From: Brachionus koreanus
Lineage: Eukaryota; Rotifera; Eurotatoria; Ploima; Brachionidae
Direction: 5' to 3'
NCBI GenBank assembly: GCA_016987375.1
Contig: PJRA01000353.1
Span: 574,706-638,423 of the forward strand
Length of the DNA: 63,718 nucleotides
This document shows, in pieces, positions 1 through 11,700 of this stretch. Both the position numbers and the translations under genes were made by a program. Below the pieces are notes generated by a model. That model was given only the letters and a program-made list of their open reading frames with translations. It made no database searches and was not told where the DNA came from. Positions within the stretch are counted from its first letter, which is position 1, and every line of letters starts with the position of its first letter.

Positions 1-151
1 TGGCCCGACTTAGCATCATCTCATTATGCCAATATGATACAGAACTATAAGTTAGATAAAAATGTGAGGTAAAGAAGTGAATCCAGCAAGCGTACAAAAA
101 GCACGAACAATTGAAGATTTTTGGGGAAATTTGAAAGCTAAAGTTTATTAG
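1..151 (+). pseudogene. mariner-family transposase, C-terminal remnant
   Basis: The window opens inside a transposase reading WPDLASSHYANMIQNYKLD. It breaks by frameshift near base 70 and continues from 71 as KEVNPASVQKARTIEDFW up to a TAG at 149-151. WPDL plus SxHYA is the second catalytic Asp region of this mariner family. The copies at 21733, 38537 and 51877 carry the related WPDL motif but lack the NPASVQKARTIEDFW segment, so this remnant shows what those copies lost. It is non-functional (frameshift, no N-terminus in the window). Confidence 0.7.
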
Positions 152-412
152 GGTGATAGTTTATGATGTTTGATATTTTAAAACTACAATTGGTCTTGAG
201 AGCATTGATATATGCTTTTTTTTTTATAATAAAATGTACCGTTTGATTGATTGATCTTTGTAATTTGGTCAAGTAGCAAGAAAATCCCTTCACAAAGCCA
301 AATTCATAGCTGGTAATTGGGACTTATACTGTATTAAAAATATTAGAAAATCAATAATCTAAATTTAATAATCTAATATTTTTGTACAAAAATATTAGAA
401 AATCACCATGTA

Positions 413-832
413 CAGTGGTGATTTGATATAAAGATCAATGGTAAATTTGCGTAAATTAACGTAAAAAATGGTAATTTGACTATTTTTTGAGTAAAACAAG
501 AATTGTAAAATTTAGTAAATTAACTATAATTTAAAAAATTTATTAAAATTTAGTTAATTTACTAAATTTTGATGTTTTTCATAAAATTTTGATTAAAAAT
601 ATTATTTTGTCATTTTTTCTTTCAATTTATTTCTTTACCATTTTTTAAATAAAATTGGAAAAAAACAAAAATTTTACTGGTAAATTTTGGTAAAAAATTG
701 TAAAAAACAAAAAAAAAGTAAAAAGAATAAGATTTGTAATAAAAAATTTATTATATTCTTTAGAATATATTTACACAAATTTACGTAAATTTTCGTAAAT
801 TTACTATGGATCCTTATATCAAATCACCACTG
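413..832. mobile_element. TA-flanked MITE (420 bp) with CAGTGGTG inverted ends
   Basis: The ends are inverted repeats: CAGTGGTGATTTGATATA at 413-430 and its reverse complement ending at 832, flanked by TA at 411-412 and 833-834. The interior is AT-rich with repeated GTAAATT and ACGTAAAT motifs and no ORF. TA target duplication and a CAGTG terminus are typical of Tc1/mariner-type non-autonomous elements. A diverged relative of similar length lies at 45874-46297. Confidence 0.75.
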
Positions 833-879
833 TACATCGAATTTAAAAAAAATTTAAATCAAAATCTAAATTGAATATT

Positions 880-1150
880 TAGATGATGAATATTAATTAT
901 TTTCAAGTAGTCTCGTACAAATTTTAATGAATTGTTGAATATCGAAATCTCTCAAATGATGAGATGCAACATTCGTTAGCTTTGTTAATCAAATTAAATT
1001 CAATAATGACTTTACAGCATCAAAGTTATAAAATTTTTATTTTATAAATTTTTTATAATTAAATATTAAACAAAAAATTAGACATTTCATTTTGAAAAGC
1101 ATTCAATTCTGTTTTTTTTTAACAAAGATGCTAAAATCAAAAAGGTCTCG
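880..1150 (-). mobile_element. Mos1-like mariner remnant
   Basis: Reverse-strand reading at about 915-965 gives HHLRDFDIQQF, matching the segment just before the catalytic domain in Mos1/SETMAR-type transposases (family form WVPHELTE). The same block recurs at 36757-36790 and 56310-56345. Bases 1080-1140 resemble the left-end region also found at 37150-37290 and 45740-45840. Short, shifted and without a full domain. Confidence 0.4.
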
Positions 1151-2040
1151 TTGTTCCCTACAAATAAAATCTGTCACCCACAAACAAATATTTATTTAAA
1201 ACAATTTTTATTTATAAACCAAAATCTTAGCAACTCAAAATTTTCAAATTATGATTTTTTCTCTTTTTAATTTCAGACAAATTGCATTTAATTTCTTTGC
1301 GCTAACTGCGGAATAAAAAAAATTGCTGTAAACTTGCTTTTCGAACACACCTTAATCCGTAAAAATTGATTATTGGTCAAAAATTAAAGGTGCATGGCTA
1401 TTTACAATCTATCTACATGATAAACACCTCCCCCCTTTAAATCGGACAATTTGTACGGATTAAATTCGGCATTCGTACAAAAACTTGAAAATCATATCAA
1501 TAAAAAACAATGCTTTTTTTGTTCATTTATTCGTACAAATCATTTCATCATAATTTTTTGATATTTTTTTAGTTATTATATCCAGAATTGTTTAAAAGTC
1601 ACAAGTCTCAAGTCCAAGTCGGGACTTTTTTTAAAATTTTTGATCATAAACTTTAACATTTCAGATTCGTGACAAACAAATCGAAACAAGATTTGATAGC
1701 AAAGGAGATTCACGCGTGTATGATGACACGACAAACAAACTCAATCAAATTGCACATAAATTGAATTTTAACATTTTTATTTTTTCTACATAATTTTGTG
1801 CTGAATCTTTACGTAGCAATTGGGTTCAAACGAAAGTGTAAGCCATTCGGACTAATCTGGGGACCCCCTAAATTATATTTTTAATAAATAAAATTCAACA
1901 TATCATTTATTTTTAGTATTTAACTACCTTCGATTATTTTGAAGCTATTAGTTCACTATGGATTTAACTGGATTTGACTACTCTTGGATAAAGATCATTC
2001 TATTTAAAGAACATAATCGTTTTTTGAATTAATTAATAGA
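1151..2040. other. gene-free AT-rich stretch
   Basis: No convincing exon, RNA gene or transposon domain seen. A short CAAGTC/GACTT-rich patch near 1597-1635 resembles the longer one at 4770-4855. Confidence 0.4.
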
Positions 2041-2941
2041 CAAATAAAAGACGTCTGTGCTTTGTTGAGGAAGAGAAAGACCTAGGTGTTACGCTTTGTC
2101 GTAACCTGAAGTCCTCGACTCATATAAAAATTCAGATTAACAAAGCTACTGCAGTACTCGGTCAATTAAGAAGAACGTTCAAGTTCTGGACGACTGAGAC
2201 CTTCAAGACTCTATACTGCGCATACGTAAGACCTCATCTTGAATATGCATCAGTTGTCTGGGCAAATCCCAGTAAGAAAGATACAAGCGCCATCGAGAAG
2301 GTCCAAAGAAGAGCTACAAAACTAGTACCAAGAATTAGAAATTGGCCCTACGAAGACCGACTTGCTGTTCTGTGCCTAGATACGCTCCAAGAGCGTCGTA
2401 TAAGAGGCGACATGATCCAATTCTTTAAACTCAGCAAAGGATAAAATCAGATTAGTTGGACTGTACCTCCTGTGCAATGTAACTCATTGTCTCAAACTGG
2501 GCCTGCTCAGGGAATCAGAGGACACTTGAGAAGAATCTCTGGCCAATCCTCTAACCACTTCTTGCAAAGAATTAACTTCTTTACAAACAGAGTCGTGAAC
2601 GAATGGAATGGTCTACCCCGGGAAGTAATCGAAGTTTCTACAGTCAATCAATTCAAAAATAGATACGACGCATACAAGCACAATAAGAAGAAATTCTCTC
2701 AATCAAATAAAAGCAATAGCAGTTAAATTTTTATAGAATTAATCGTATTTAAATTATCCTGAATTTGTCTTAGTCGTAACTCTCTCACACTTTGTTTATA
2801 TTTTGTCCTAATCATGTATCTTACTAATACCGACTATGTCTTTGAAAATGAATCTAGTCTTCGTTGTATCTAGCTACCTAGCTGTTTTCCTAGTAAAACA
2901 TCTTGGCAAGCCTGCTTGCCGTAGCTTATTATTATTATTAA
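2041..2941 (+). mobile_element. LINE (CR1-like) 3' end, broken
   Basis: Translates as the C-terminal part of a non-LTR reverse transcriptase: EEEKDLGVTL, then YVRPHLEYASVVWAN and, after an in-frame stop near 2441, FFTNRVVNEWNGLP and VNQFKNRYD (2472-2726). The 3' UTR ends in GTAGCTTATTATTATTATTA, a microsatellite-type tail typical of CR1-like LINEs and shared with the copy at 30281-30735. It is 5' truncated and interrupted by a stop. Confidence 0.85.
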
Positions 2942-3370
2942 TGTCAAAGTCCAGAAGCTCAGAGATATATATAATACAAGGAGTAAAGATAACATATCGG
3001 GCTTAATATTCCAGATTTGTAGATTTGATATAGCTTAGTTTTCATATCCGACAGTCTTTTAGGAATGATTTTTTTTAATTAGATTAATTTTATTTTATCA
3101 TTGAATACCTAAAATTGTAAATAGAAACTATGGCACTTTTTTTTGGTACCTTTTATACTCAATTTTGTAATTTTTATATTTTTTTAGACTAAACACAGTG
3201 CCCCTTATTTGACGAGTCACTGAGCAAGTGGTCGGCGATCGGCCTTAGCTTAGAATTAAAAAATTAGAATTAATAAATAAATAAAATAAAAAATAAAATA
3301 AAAGATAAAAATTATTTTTATCTTCTGCTTAGCTTTTTTATTTAAAACTGCAAAATAATTAAGAGATATT
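2942..3370. other. gene-free stretch downstream of RPP40
   Basis: AT-rich; nothing recognised. It lies between the LINE tail and the 3' end of the RPP40 gene. Confidence 0.4.
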
Positions 3371-4532
3371 TTATTTATTTTGAGAAACAATAAAAATTTT
3401 CTTAAAATCCTTATAGATCACATCATAGCTGAGAATATTTTGATCTAGTTTGAAGCAGATTCCAACAAAGTTTTCTTCGTTTGTTCGCATTTTTTTTTCA
3501 AGTGAAGACTCTAAATTTACAAGACTTAGTGGTGAATCTCTGAATCCGTGGACTTTTAAAAAGACCCGTTCAGAAATCATATCTTCATCCTCATCTATTA
3601 GTGTGCTAAAAAAAATTTTTTTGAATAAATTTATAAAACTCAAACAACAACAACAACAACTTTAAGTGGCATTGGATTATTTCTTTCACTATTTGATTTG
3701 GTATAAATCCTTTTATTCGTAAAATGCTAATTTTTTCTTCTTCAATGCCAAAATTTTTGAAATATTTCACCCTTTACAAATCAAATTAATAAAAATTGGT
3801 AAAATTTTTTTCCTTCGATCTCACAAATCAATGCTATTTGTCAAGCATCCAAGTAGATTTTCAACATTTGTCCAATCTTGTCCATTGGTAACACTTTTGA
3901 ATAGAATTTTCTCAATCAGTTCTGTTGGACAATTTTTTACTCTACAGTCTATTCGATTTAAGCAAGTATGCACTCGCTTTGAACCGAAAAATTCTCTCAG
4001 ATCGTTTTCAAATTCTCTTTCCCGGGACGTGCAATATGCATAAAGTGATAAATTTATCTGCTCCAGTATACTTTTTAGAAAATCAAAATCTTTCCTCTTT
4101 CTGACATCTTTGATAGAAATTTCTATTTCTAAAAATATTTATTTGCAAGAGTGATTAAAAAGTTGTTCAGAAATTAACCATATTTTTCATAGCCTGTGAA
4201 TTTCGAGCTTTTTCTTGAAAAATTTATCGGAATTCTTTGATTTAGAGATTCTGAAACACTGAGAATCAATGATCCATTTGGTGTCAAGCATGCACAAGTG
4301 TCACAGTCTAGCTTTGTATTAGATGAAAATAAATACAAATCTCCTTTAATTAATAAAATTATTAAAAACGTAAAATTCTCGTTTGTTCAAGTTTACCTTT
4401 ATTTAGAAATTTTTCAATAAAATGGTCAGTTAATAACTCAGACAAATTTATTCTCGTCAGCAGATAATATTTATTGAACAAGCTTCTTATTTGGTCAAAA
4501 ACTCTTTCTTTATTCGGAACAAATATATCAAC
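3371..4532 (-). CDS. RPP40: RPP40, ribonuclease P/MRP protein subunit p40 (5' end missing)
   Basis: A five-exon gene on the minus strand, seen only after joining exons: 4397-4532, 4179-4343, 3825-4128, 3661-3771 and 3371-3605. All four introns are about 50 nt with GT-AG ends, and every junction keeps frame. They encode 316 residues ending in TAA. Segments match Rpp40 family landmarks: SELLTDHFIEKFLNKGDLY followed by LTPNGSLILSVSE near the N-terminal side, and VFLKVHGFRDSPLS near the C-terminus (human RPP40 has a similar GFADSPVSW there). Rpp40 is a protein subunit of nuclear RNase P and MRP, which process tRNA and rRNA precursors. Human RPP40 is about 363 residues, so roughly 40 N-terminal residues lie in an upstream exon I could not find. 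A clean acceptor (CAAATTAG) precedes 4532. LINE and other transposon debris upstream may have lengthened the first intron. Identity is recalled from the family, not searched. Confidence 0.8.
3641..3660. repeat. (CAA)n microsatellite in RPP40 intron
   Basis: Six CAA units, read as TTG repeats on the minus strand. They lie inside the last RPP40 intron, whose donor GTTG begins at 3660 on the minus strand. Length variation here would not alter the protein. Confidence 0.75.
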
Positions 4533-4769
4533 CTAATTTGAAAGAAAAATTAATTTTTAAAAACATCAGCTAATATAGAAAAATTTGAATTGCATTAATT
4601 AAAAAATGATTTATTTTTAAAATTTATTTAATAATTGAAGCAATAATTTGTCATTAGTTTTTTTTTTTATTTTTTTAAAGTTTAAAAAAAGATTTTTGAA
4701 AATTTAATAAAAAATAATGGGGGACATCTTTTGACTAATTAAAAAAAATCTTTAGAATCAAAATTTATT

Positions 4770-4855
4770 TAAGTCAAGTCATAACTTTGACTTAGAAAAA
4801 AAAATTTAAGTCTTTGACTTGACTTGACTTAAGACTTGTGACTTAAAAACAAGTC
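4770..4855. repeat. CAAGTC/GACTT simple-repeat patch
   Basis: Repeated AAGTC and its complement GACTT in both orientations make the patch partly self-complementary. A shorter relative is near 1597-1635. No coding role seen. Confidence 0.5.
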
Positions 4856-5282
4856 TGGTCTATACCCGTGAATGTTTCTGCTCCAATAAATGAACTTGTT
4901 GAATTCATTAATCACTAAATGAAGATCTGGGCATTTAAGAAAAAGAAAAGCAAATAGCAAATGATACTATATGTAATCCTACACATCTTTCTTGCTATTT
5001 AAAAACCAAAAGTGTGAAGATCTTAGCTAAAAAATTAAACATAAAAGGAACAATTCTCTCCCACGCTTATTAAAAATGAAAGGATTAGTTATTCCCGCGT
5101 CAATTGAATGTGTTTCTTTTTTGAAAAGAATGAACAAATCTATGAAAAAATATAAAATGAAAGACATAATTTAATTTAATAATTAACCCGAATTAAGATT
5201 AAAGCCTATCCTCGATTTGTCATGGATCTGCGTGAAATTCAAAAAGTTGATAAAAACAAATATTGACAAAATCAAAAATTTT

Positions 5283-5405
5283 AATTTGTCAATCTTAATT
5301 GAATAACAAAATAACTTTCCGACCATCTCAAAAGCTTCAAGTCTTGTTGTTGACTTTATTATTTCTACCGTCTCCTCTTCATCATCTTCCGCAGTTTCTT
5401 GATCA
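5283..5405 (-). pseudogene. possible pogo/Tigger-type transposase C-terminal remnant
   Basis: The reverse strand reads ETAEDDEEETVEIIKS then TTRLEAFEMVGKLFCYSIK. An acidic stretch followed by an alpha-helical LEAFE segment resembles the C-terminal tail of pogo/Tigger (jerky-like) transposases. No DDE domain remains. Tentative; it could be an unrelated exon. Confidence 0.3.
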
Positions 5406-6740
5406 GTATTTCATATAGAAATACCATTCACTTCAAATTTTGAATATCTAGGTATGCCTATAGGAGACCGAGAGTATAAGTTAAAATTTATTGAGAAAAA
5501 AATTCACAAATGTGAACGGTCATTTTACTCATTATATGGTTTTGATTGCAAACCTGGTGGGTTGAATCCCAAAACTATTAGTTTCATTTACAAACAGTTT
5601 TGTCAATCAATATTCAAGTATGGACTTGAGATGCTTCACATCAGCAAAACGCAATTGAATAAATTTAACATTCGTCAAAATATATTAATAAAAAAATCAA
5701 TAGGAGTTTCAAAATTTGTCAAAACGTCTCCACTTTTTAAGGTACTTAATATTGATTCTATACAAACTGTTTATAAAAAACACAAATTTTTATGTTCAAT
5801 CAAATCCACACTAAAGAATTAACGAAACAAATTTACGAGAAGCTAAAATCGTTATATGACAAGAAGTTGCTGAGTCAAAGTAATGATTCATTTAAACAAG
5901 CAGTATAAGGAGGTAGCTGATGAATACCAAGTCGATGGTTCATTAGCTAGCAAATTAATATCAAAGCTAATTGGAAATGGACACAAATGCGAAAATTTGG
6001 GTCTATTAGACTCAATCGAATTTATTTTCAATAGTCTCTATGATAGAGAAGTCTCAAATTATCAGCAAAACATTACTCTATTAAGAAATTTGTTGGACTA
6101 TAATAATTACAATGAAAACAATATAAATATTGTAGATTTAAATAGCATAAATTTATATGAGCATATAGGTTGAATATTTAAATTCGTCGTAAAAAACGAA
6201 AATTGACTTGAAATTAATATTAAAAGAATACAGGTAATCCAAAATTCAACTGTTCGGTCTATTCTAACCCTTAAAATACGACACACCCTCAAATATGTTA
6301 CATGACGAGGCCTTAAATAAACTTAAATTACTAACAGTCTCCAATCGACTTTTTGAGTTGGGTGAGAGATATGTTGGAGCAGGGTTGAGTCAGTTTAATC
6401 CACTGGTTGTCAGACTGGTGAAGGAATACAAAGAAGGTTTTGAATCAAGATATATCGAATACCCGACTCCATTGTGTAATTGCTACCTAACTAGTTCTTC
6501 TTTTTTCCCTGAACAATCAAACATTTAAAAATATGCATCTGTAACTCTTTATTTCAATAAAGCTAATTTTAATTTTAATTTTCATTTATTTTAAACTATT
6601 TTATTTTATTTTAATTACACTTCTACTTATTTTTTTTAAATTTATTTTATCTTGTTTAACTTTATTTTTATTTTATTCTTTTTTTTTCTGTTTTAATCTG
6701 AAGGAGCTATAGCTCGGTACAGTAATACAAAAAAAAAAGA
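5406..6740 (+). mobile_element. LINE 3' region with hairpin tail
   Basis: The translation from about 5430 (FEYLGMPIGDRE, then CKPGGLNPKTISF and IYKQFCQSIFKYGLEML) is the region after the catalytic core of a non-LTR reverse transcriptase. It continues at 5883-6173 and 6295-6528 (LNKLKLLTVSNRLFELGERY, YPTPLCN) with frame breaks. The 3' UTR ends with a GAAGGAGCTATAGCTCGG hairpin at about 6700-6718 and an A-run. Near-identical 3' sequence occurs at 60585-60840. It is 5' truncated. Confidence 0.8.
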
Positions 6741-7139
6741 TTCAAATTTAGAAAGGTGTAAAATTAAGTTTTCGATAAGGCTGACAAAAACAAAAATTGA
6801 CAAAATGGGAGTGAACAAAATCGAATATAGACTGTGGTAGAATCAAAATTAACTAGTTTAACTATTATCATGAGTATTTTGCAGCGTAATTAAATTAAAT
6901 GAGCTACAAAATTCAAAATTAAATAAAATTTAATTTGATTATTAAGACTGCATTGAAGTATATGACCAAAATTTATGTATAATCAAACAAAGCCCACTGT
7001 TGTGGATAACTCTACATGATTATTATATTTAGGAATAATTTTTAAAAATGATAGGGTTAGGTTGGGTTAAAAATGATTCTCATTTTTGTTAATTTAAATT
7101 AATTTATAAAATAAAATTAATTTGTTAATTTTTTTTTCA
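6741..7139. other. gene-free AT-rich stretch
   Basis: No exon or recognisable element. Searched on the minus strand for the missing RPP40 first exon without success. Confidence 0.35.
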
Positions 7140-7750
7140 AAAATTACACCAGAATAGGTAATGAAATATAAAGACACAAGATTTGGCGAACAACGGTAAA
7201 CCAACTGGACTCGAAATAAATGTGACCCAAACTAAAGTACATAAACACTAAATTGGACAACCCGATGACCATTGATGATTCACAAGTCGAGTCGAGTGTA
7301 GCTATAGTATGGAAACAAAACTCAAACTGTACAACTGTGTAGTAAAAGCAACACTAAGAAGTCTGAACACCTTTCACACTCGAAGCCATCAAAGAATTCT
7401 GGGGATGCACTGGCCTTAGACATTATCGAATGCTGACCTGGAGTAACTTGGAGGTCAACAATCATAAAAGTGCTTATCGAACTGGTAATGACATGGGGGA
7501 GAAGTAAGGGTAAAGGAATAAGACCGACTTGAGTGAAAATTATAAGTAATGACTCAACAAGAAATGAATAAGGAAAAAAAATTCATCATCTACGCTCTTT
7601 TGTACAAAAGTGAATGTTGGTTGATAAATGAAAAATAAAGAATACCAAAAAAGAAAGAAAAGGTGAAAGCGAAAGATCGATTTGAGTGGAAATTCAAAGT
7701 AATGACCCTATTCTCCACAAAGAGTGAATAAGGTAACAAAAAAAGGTAAT
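7140..7750 (+). mobile_element. RTE-like LINE remnant, internally deleted, doubled 3' tail
   Basis: Closely resembles the LINE at 55112-55760: TGGACTCGAAATAAATGTG and AAACAAAACTCAAACTGTAC are recognisable, with a deletion between them. The 3' end is present twice in tandem: about 7500-7580 and again 7660-7750, each with a TTGAGTGGAAATT/AGTAATGAC block ending GAATAAGG plus an A-rich run. After the first tail comes CATCATCTACGCTCTTTT (7584-7601), which also follows the tail of the copy at 14612-15394. Confidence 0.7.
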
Positions 7751-8589
7751 GAAAAATAAATAGTAAAAATATAAAAATTGTTTTTTTTTTTAAATTTAAT
7801 TTAAAACAATTTTTTTCTTATATTAGAAAAGTACATGTTGAAAATATGTTACATAACTTCTAGTATTGAAATTAATTTATTTTAAATAATAATAATCCTA
7901 TTTTTAATTATATAATTTGAATATCTTGTTTATAAATTATTTAATCATGTTTCTGTGTTTAATGTAAAATTTTATATTTATTTTTCAATTGTATATTTAT
8001 AATTATTTAATGAATTGAAATTATTCAGATGTTATTTATTTATTCAAATTAATCTTGAAGATAAATGAAAAATTGATCATTAATAGCATGTTTTTCTCTA
8101 TTTAGATGCACAATATTTCACTAACTTTTGGAGGTATTTGTTTTTTTCCAATACTTATTTGATAAGAAAAGCCATCAAAAATACAACAACTAAAAATCCA
8201 TTCTTAACAAATTTAGCCAATAATATTATGCAATAAAGACCCTTTGCACTCATTTAAAAAGATGGAAGAAAATGAAATAAATTAAATCGTCAATTAAGAA
8301 GAAAAAAAAATTTTCAAATTTGTTCTGAAAAATAATCTTTATTTTAATATTTAGATTTTTGACTTACTACAACTTTGCTAATATTTATGATTCTAATTTT
8401 TGTCTCAAAAATATACTTTTTAGATAGCTGAACTACAAAATTTAGAAAAAAAATACTATAAAATTTTTTAAAAAATAAAATATGTTTTTATTAAAAGAAA
8501 ATCTGCCATTATCACATTTTTTAAAGATATTATGATATCATATTACTTGTCTTTTTACGAATTATTTTGTAAAGCTATTCATTCCATAG
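7751..8589. other. gene-free AT-rich stretch
   Basis: Low-complexity AT-rich DNA; nothing recognised. Confidence 0.4.
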
Positions 8590-9000
8590 ACTGAACTAAT
8601 AAGCAAATCAACAGTTGCGAAGTTTTGACTTTTGAGTCTTAAAATTTTTGGATTTAAGTTCAAAAGGTTGATTATATTTGATTTTAGCATCTTGGTAATT
8701 CTAAAACTTAAGTATTCTATATGTTAAAATAAACAGAATTGAATAGTTTCTCAGATGGATCATTATTTGTGATGAGAAGTGGATCTATTTTCAAAATTAT
8801 GATAGCAGAAGTTAATGGTTGGACCCATCTCAGCAAGGTAAGCCAGTCCTGAAAAAAAAGACACTTAGATAAAAACGTTATGTTGTTTGTTTACTGGGAT
8901 TACAAGCAGACCTTTATTCTGAATAACTAGAACGAATTTATGCTTCACTTCAAGAAAAAATCATCTTCCTCATCCAGCAATTTTCAAAAATAAAAAAAAA
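8590..9000 (+). pseudogene. Mos1/SETMAR-type mariner remnant
   Basis: Bases 8640-8745 match the left-end block shared with 37150-37290, 45740-45840 and 56440-56530 on the opposite strand. From 8757 the translation reads ICDEKWIYFQNYDS, then WLDPSQQ after a frameshift. This is the CDEKW..Y.N..R...WLDP signature around the first catalytic Asp of Mos1-like mariners. The N-terminal half is deleted and frames are broken. Confidence 0.65.
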
Positions 9001-9572
9001 ACTTTTTAGAAAATTATTCATTTCTACAAGCATATGATAAAACGCAATTTTTTTCTATGAAAATTATTAAATATCAAACCTACTTGATAACAAAACGAAT
9101 CCTTGAATACATTGTTCATTTTGTTTTCTGACAGACCAATTTTCAAATTTTATTTATTCCATTTTTAGGTTAAGTGTCATGAGGACTAATTACTTCCCTT
9201 AAACAGTTTAGAGCAATAAAAAAAAAACATCAATCAAAAAATGAATTTAATTTTATTTTATTTTTTTGAACTTTTTTTAGTTTATATACATTAGAAAACA
9301 AAATGCAGAAAAAAAAACCAACTTTGTTTCCCCACAATGTCAAAAAGAACAAATATAGAAAAAAAATTTAATTTACCAAATAGAAAAAAAAAAAACAAAT
9401 CATCAAAAATGATCAAAAAAAATCATTTAATTAATCCCCGATAATAAATTGACGGTTTGATTACCATATTTCATAATATAATTAAAAGAGCTGAATGGAA
9501 ATGAATCCCATTAATCAAAATAGCTTAATATTTAAATGAAGAAAGTTGTCGATTTAACAAAGTGTGCAATAA
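9001..9572. other. gene-free stretch 3' of syndecan
   Basis: AT-rich with several A-runs. Because syndecan reads leftward, its 3' UTR must begin here. No other feature seen. Confidence 0.4.
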
Positions 9573-10250
9573 TTAGGCATAAAACTCTTTAGTGGGACAA
9601 TTTCTGTAATCGTAAGCATTCAATGGCTTCTTGGTCTCTTCCAATGCGTAGCTTCCTTCGTCTTTCTTTTTCATGCGATACACAATAAACATAATAAGCA
9701 GAATAGCAGTGAGAATGCCGATTACAGCTCCGCCAACTATTCCAGCCAATATGCCGGGCTTAATGATTATCTTCAAAAGCTTTGATCTCGATGACTCGTA
9801 TGCTTGCGGTTTTGTTGGTTCATCAGAGGTTTGCTCCTTTTCAAAGGGATCAAATGAGTCATAAGAAACTTTATTTTCACTCTTGTAGTAATCCGATTCA
9901 AAGTCTTCGTAATTGTAATCGTACGAGTGTGGATCGTACTCGGCCTTGTTCGCTTCCATTCCATTTTCAGATTTTACATTGCTGCTAACCATATTGCTGG
10001 CGAAAAGAGAATCAGAGTGTTGGTTTTCATTTGGCTGATTGAAAAGCTGATTTGGCGGATAGTCTTTGTAAAACAAATCATCATAGTAGGCATAGTATCC
10101 AGATGACTCATCGTCCTGCCAGTTCATTTGATTATCTTCGTCTTGAACAATCGACTGCTGGCAGAGCACGCCAATTGTCATGTAGCTAAACACTATGAGC
10201 AAAATTTGCGCGAGCATGGTGCGCGGCGATCTCCCTCCGGCTATTCTCAT
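9573..10250 (-). CDS. SDC: syndecan, transmembrane heparan-sulfate proteoglycan core protein
   Basis: Single-exon ORF of 225 residues from an ATG. N-terminal signal peptide (hydrophobic about residues 12-30), acidic Tyr/Asp/Ser-rich ectodomain, one transmembrane helix (about 167-190) and a short cytoplasmic tail. The diagnosis rests on the C-terminal part: the helix contains GGAVIG (GxxxG dimer motif), followed by [10 protein letters not shown] (conserved C1 region) and the terminal KEFYA (C2, type II PDZ-binding EFYA). Syndecans present heparan sulfate at the cell surface, bind growth factors and matrix, and link to the cytoskeleton and PDZ proteins such as syntenin. The only Ser-Gly in the protein, S50-G51 in DDESSGYY, has an acidic flank and is the likely glycan attachment site. 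Most syndecans have several, so this one may carry a single chain. Identification is firm from the tail. Confidence 0.93.
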   Translation of the reverse strand: MRIAGGRSPRTMLAQILLIVFSYMTIGVLCQQSIVQDEDNQMNWQDDESSGYYAYYDDLFYKDYPPNQLFNQPNENQHSDSLFASNMVSSNVKSENGMEANKAEYDPHSYDYNYEDFESDYYKSENKVSYDSFDPFEKEQTSDEPTKPQAYESSRSKLLKIIIKPGILAGIVGGAVIGILTAILLIMFIVYRMKKKDEGSYALEETKKPLNAYDYRNCPTKEFYA

Positions 10251-11219
10251 TTGATTTTAAAATCGACTCAATTTTAAAAATTTAAAACTAAAAATTTCTA
10301 AAATAAAAAAAAAAAATTTTTTTTGTTTTCAATAATTATTTATTATTTTTTTTAAATAGAAAAATTTTGAAACTTTGCTTCATGCAAGTAAAATTTAATG
10401 TTTTTTAATTTAAAATTTACATATAAATTCTAAACTGGATTTAATACTTGAATATTAGAATTAAAATAGTATTATGCATATTTTGTGGCTATGAATAAAC
10501 TCACATAAATTGATAACAAATAAGCTGAATGAAGAAAATATTTAATTTATTTTATTACAAATAGAATTTTGCTAGACAAAATAAAATCATATGCTTTTAT
10601 TTATTAATTAATTTATTTTTAAATAAATTGATTGAAAACAGGGTTTTGTGAAATTTACTACAATAGAACAGAACAAAATGTTGAAAATTCTTATAACTTT
10701 TATTTTAAAAGTCAAAATCAAGTTCTGTAAATGGAACATGGTGCAACATTCAAAGTTGCATTATTATTAACAATNNNNNNNNAGTGCATTTTGCTGAGAT
10801 TGTGCACATCATTAGCATACTTTGACTTTTGGTGCAACTAAGTTTGTTGCAGTTTGCTACACTTACAGAACTAATTAAAAGCATTCAGAAAAAAAGCTAT
10901 AAGTTTTTTAGCATTAATTTTTGTTCTATTTTTTTAATTTGTATCAAATTTCACAAAACCGAAAACAGCTTATATGTCGAAAATAAAATGATCCAAAATG
11001 CTATTTATTGTTCTGCTAAGTTCTTAACCAGTTTGTTTGCAATGTCATTTTTTGTCTCTTATTAAAACATTTTTTAAAATGGCATAACAAAAAATAAATT
11101 TAAAACCTTTGTTTTTATGGTCAAAAATTTGTTCTTAGAAGAAATAAAATTAATTAACTGTTGTTTTACATAATGCAGAAGTCTGCATAATGCAATTAGT
11201 GTCAATTAACTGTGTTTAA
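10251..11219. other. gene-free stretch upstream of syndecan, with gap
   Basis: Contains the syndecan 5' region and an 8-base gap. GGTGCAAC occurs on both sides of the gap (10739 and 10830). No reliable exon. Confidence 0.4.
10775..10782. other. assembly gap (8 N)
   Basis: Eight undetermined bases between CAAT and AGTGC. Confidence 0.99.
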
Positions 11220-11700
11220 TTTTCAGTTCAATTTGCAGACCTCCACAGTAGAGCAAATTTTTAATCATTTGAAAAAAATTATAATTATTTTTTGTTATCA
11301 ATCGTTCTTAATGGAACGGAAACAGATGGTTATGCTTAGTGGGTTTATGTCCAACTGGGAAGAAGTCACAAATGGTGTTCGTCAAATAAATAGATGGTCT
11401 TATGAAAAGTCTTAAATGTCCATGTTAGTCAAATGCTGATGATCAAGAAATAATTTGTATAAGCAGTCATGAATCCTTAAACCCAATTTTAAATCAAGAT
11501 TTGAAAAATAATAGTTGATTGGACTGAAAAATGGTCAACAGAGCTAAACCTGTCGCAATGCAAGGTAACGCGCTTAGGGACAAAAGGACCAAACCCATTA
11601 ATCATACTAGACAGCATAATGAAATCTATTATTTTAAAGAGACACTAGAAGAGAAGAATCTTGACATAGTTATTCCCAATAACTTAAAATGAAGAACACA
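11220..11700 (+). pseudogene. CR1-like LINE reverse transcriptase remnant
   Basis: Broken frames read NWEEVTNGVRQ (compare the usual SxWxxVTSGVPQG of LINE reverse transcriptases), then EKWSTELNLSQCKVTRLGTK, the post-catalytic WxxKxNxxKCKVMHxG region. The YADD segment between them is lost. Inactive fragment. Confidence 0.6.

Noticed and set aside
3450..4043. Plus-strand ORFs at 3450-3665 and 3831-4043
   Set aside because: Antisense shadows of RPP40 exons.
9673..9988. ORFs on both strands within the syndecan gene
   Set aside because: Overlapping frames of a well-supported gene.
10829..11065. Plus ORF of 78 codons
   Set aside because: AT-driven composition, no ATG at its start, no motif or splice context.
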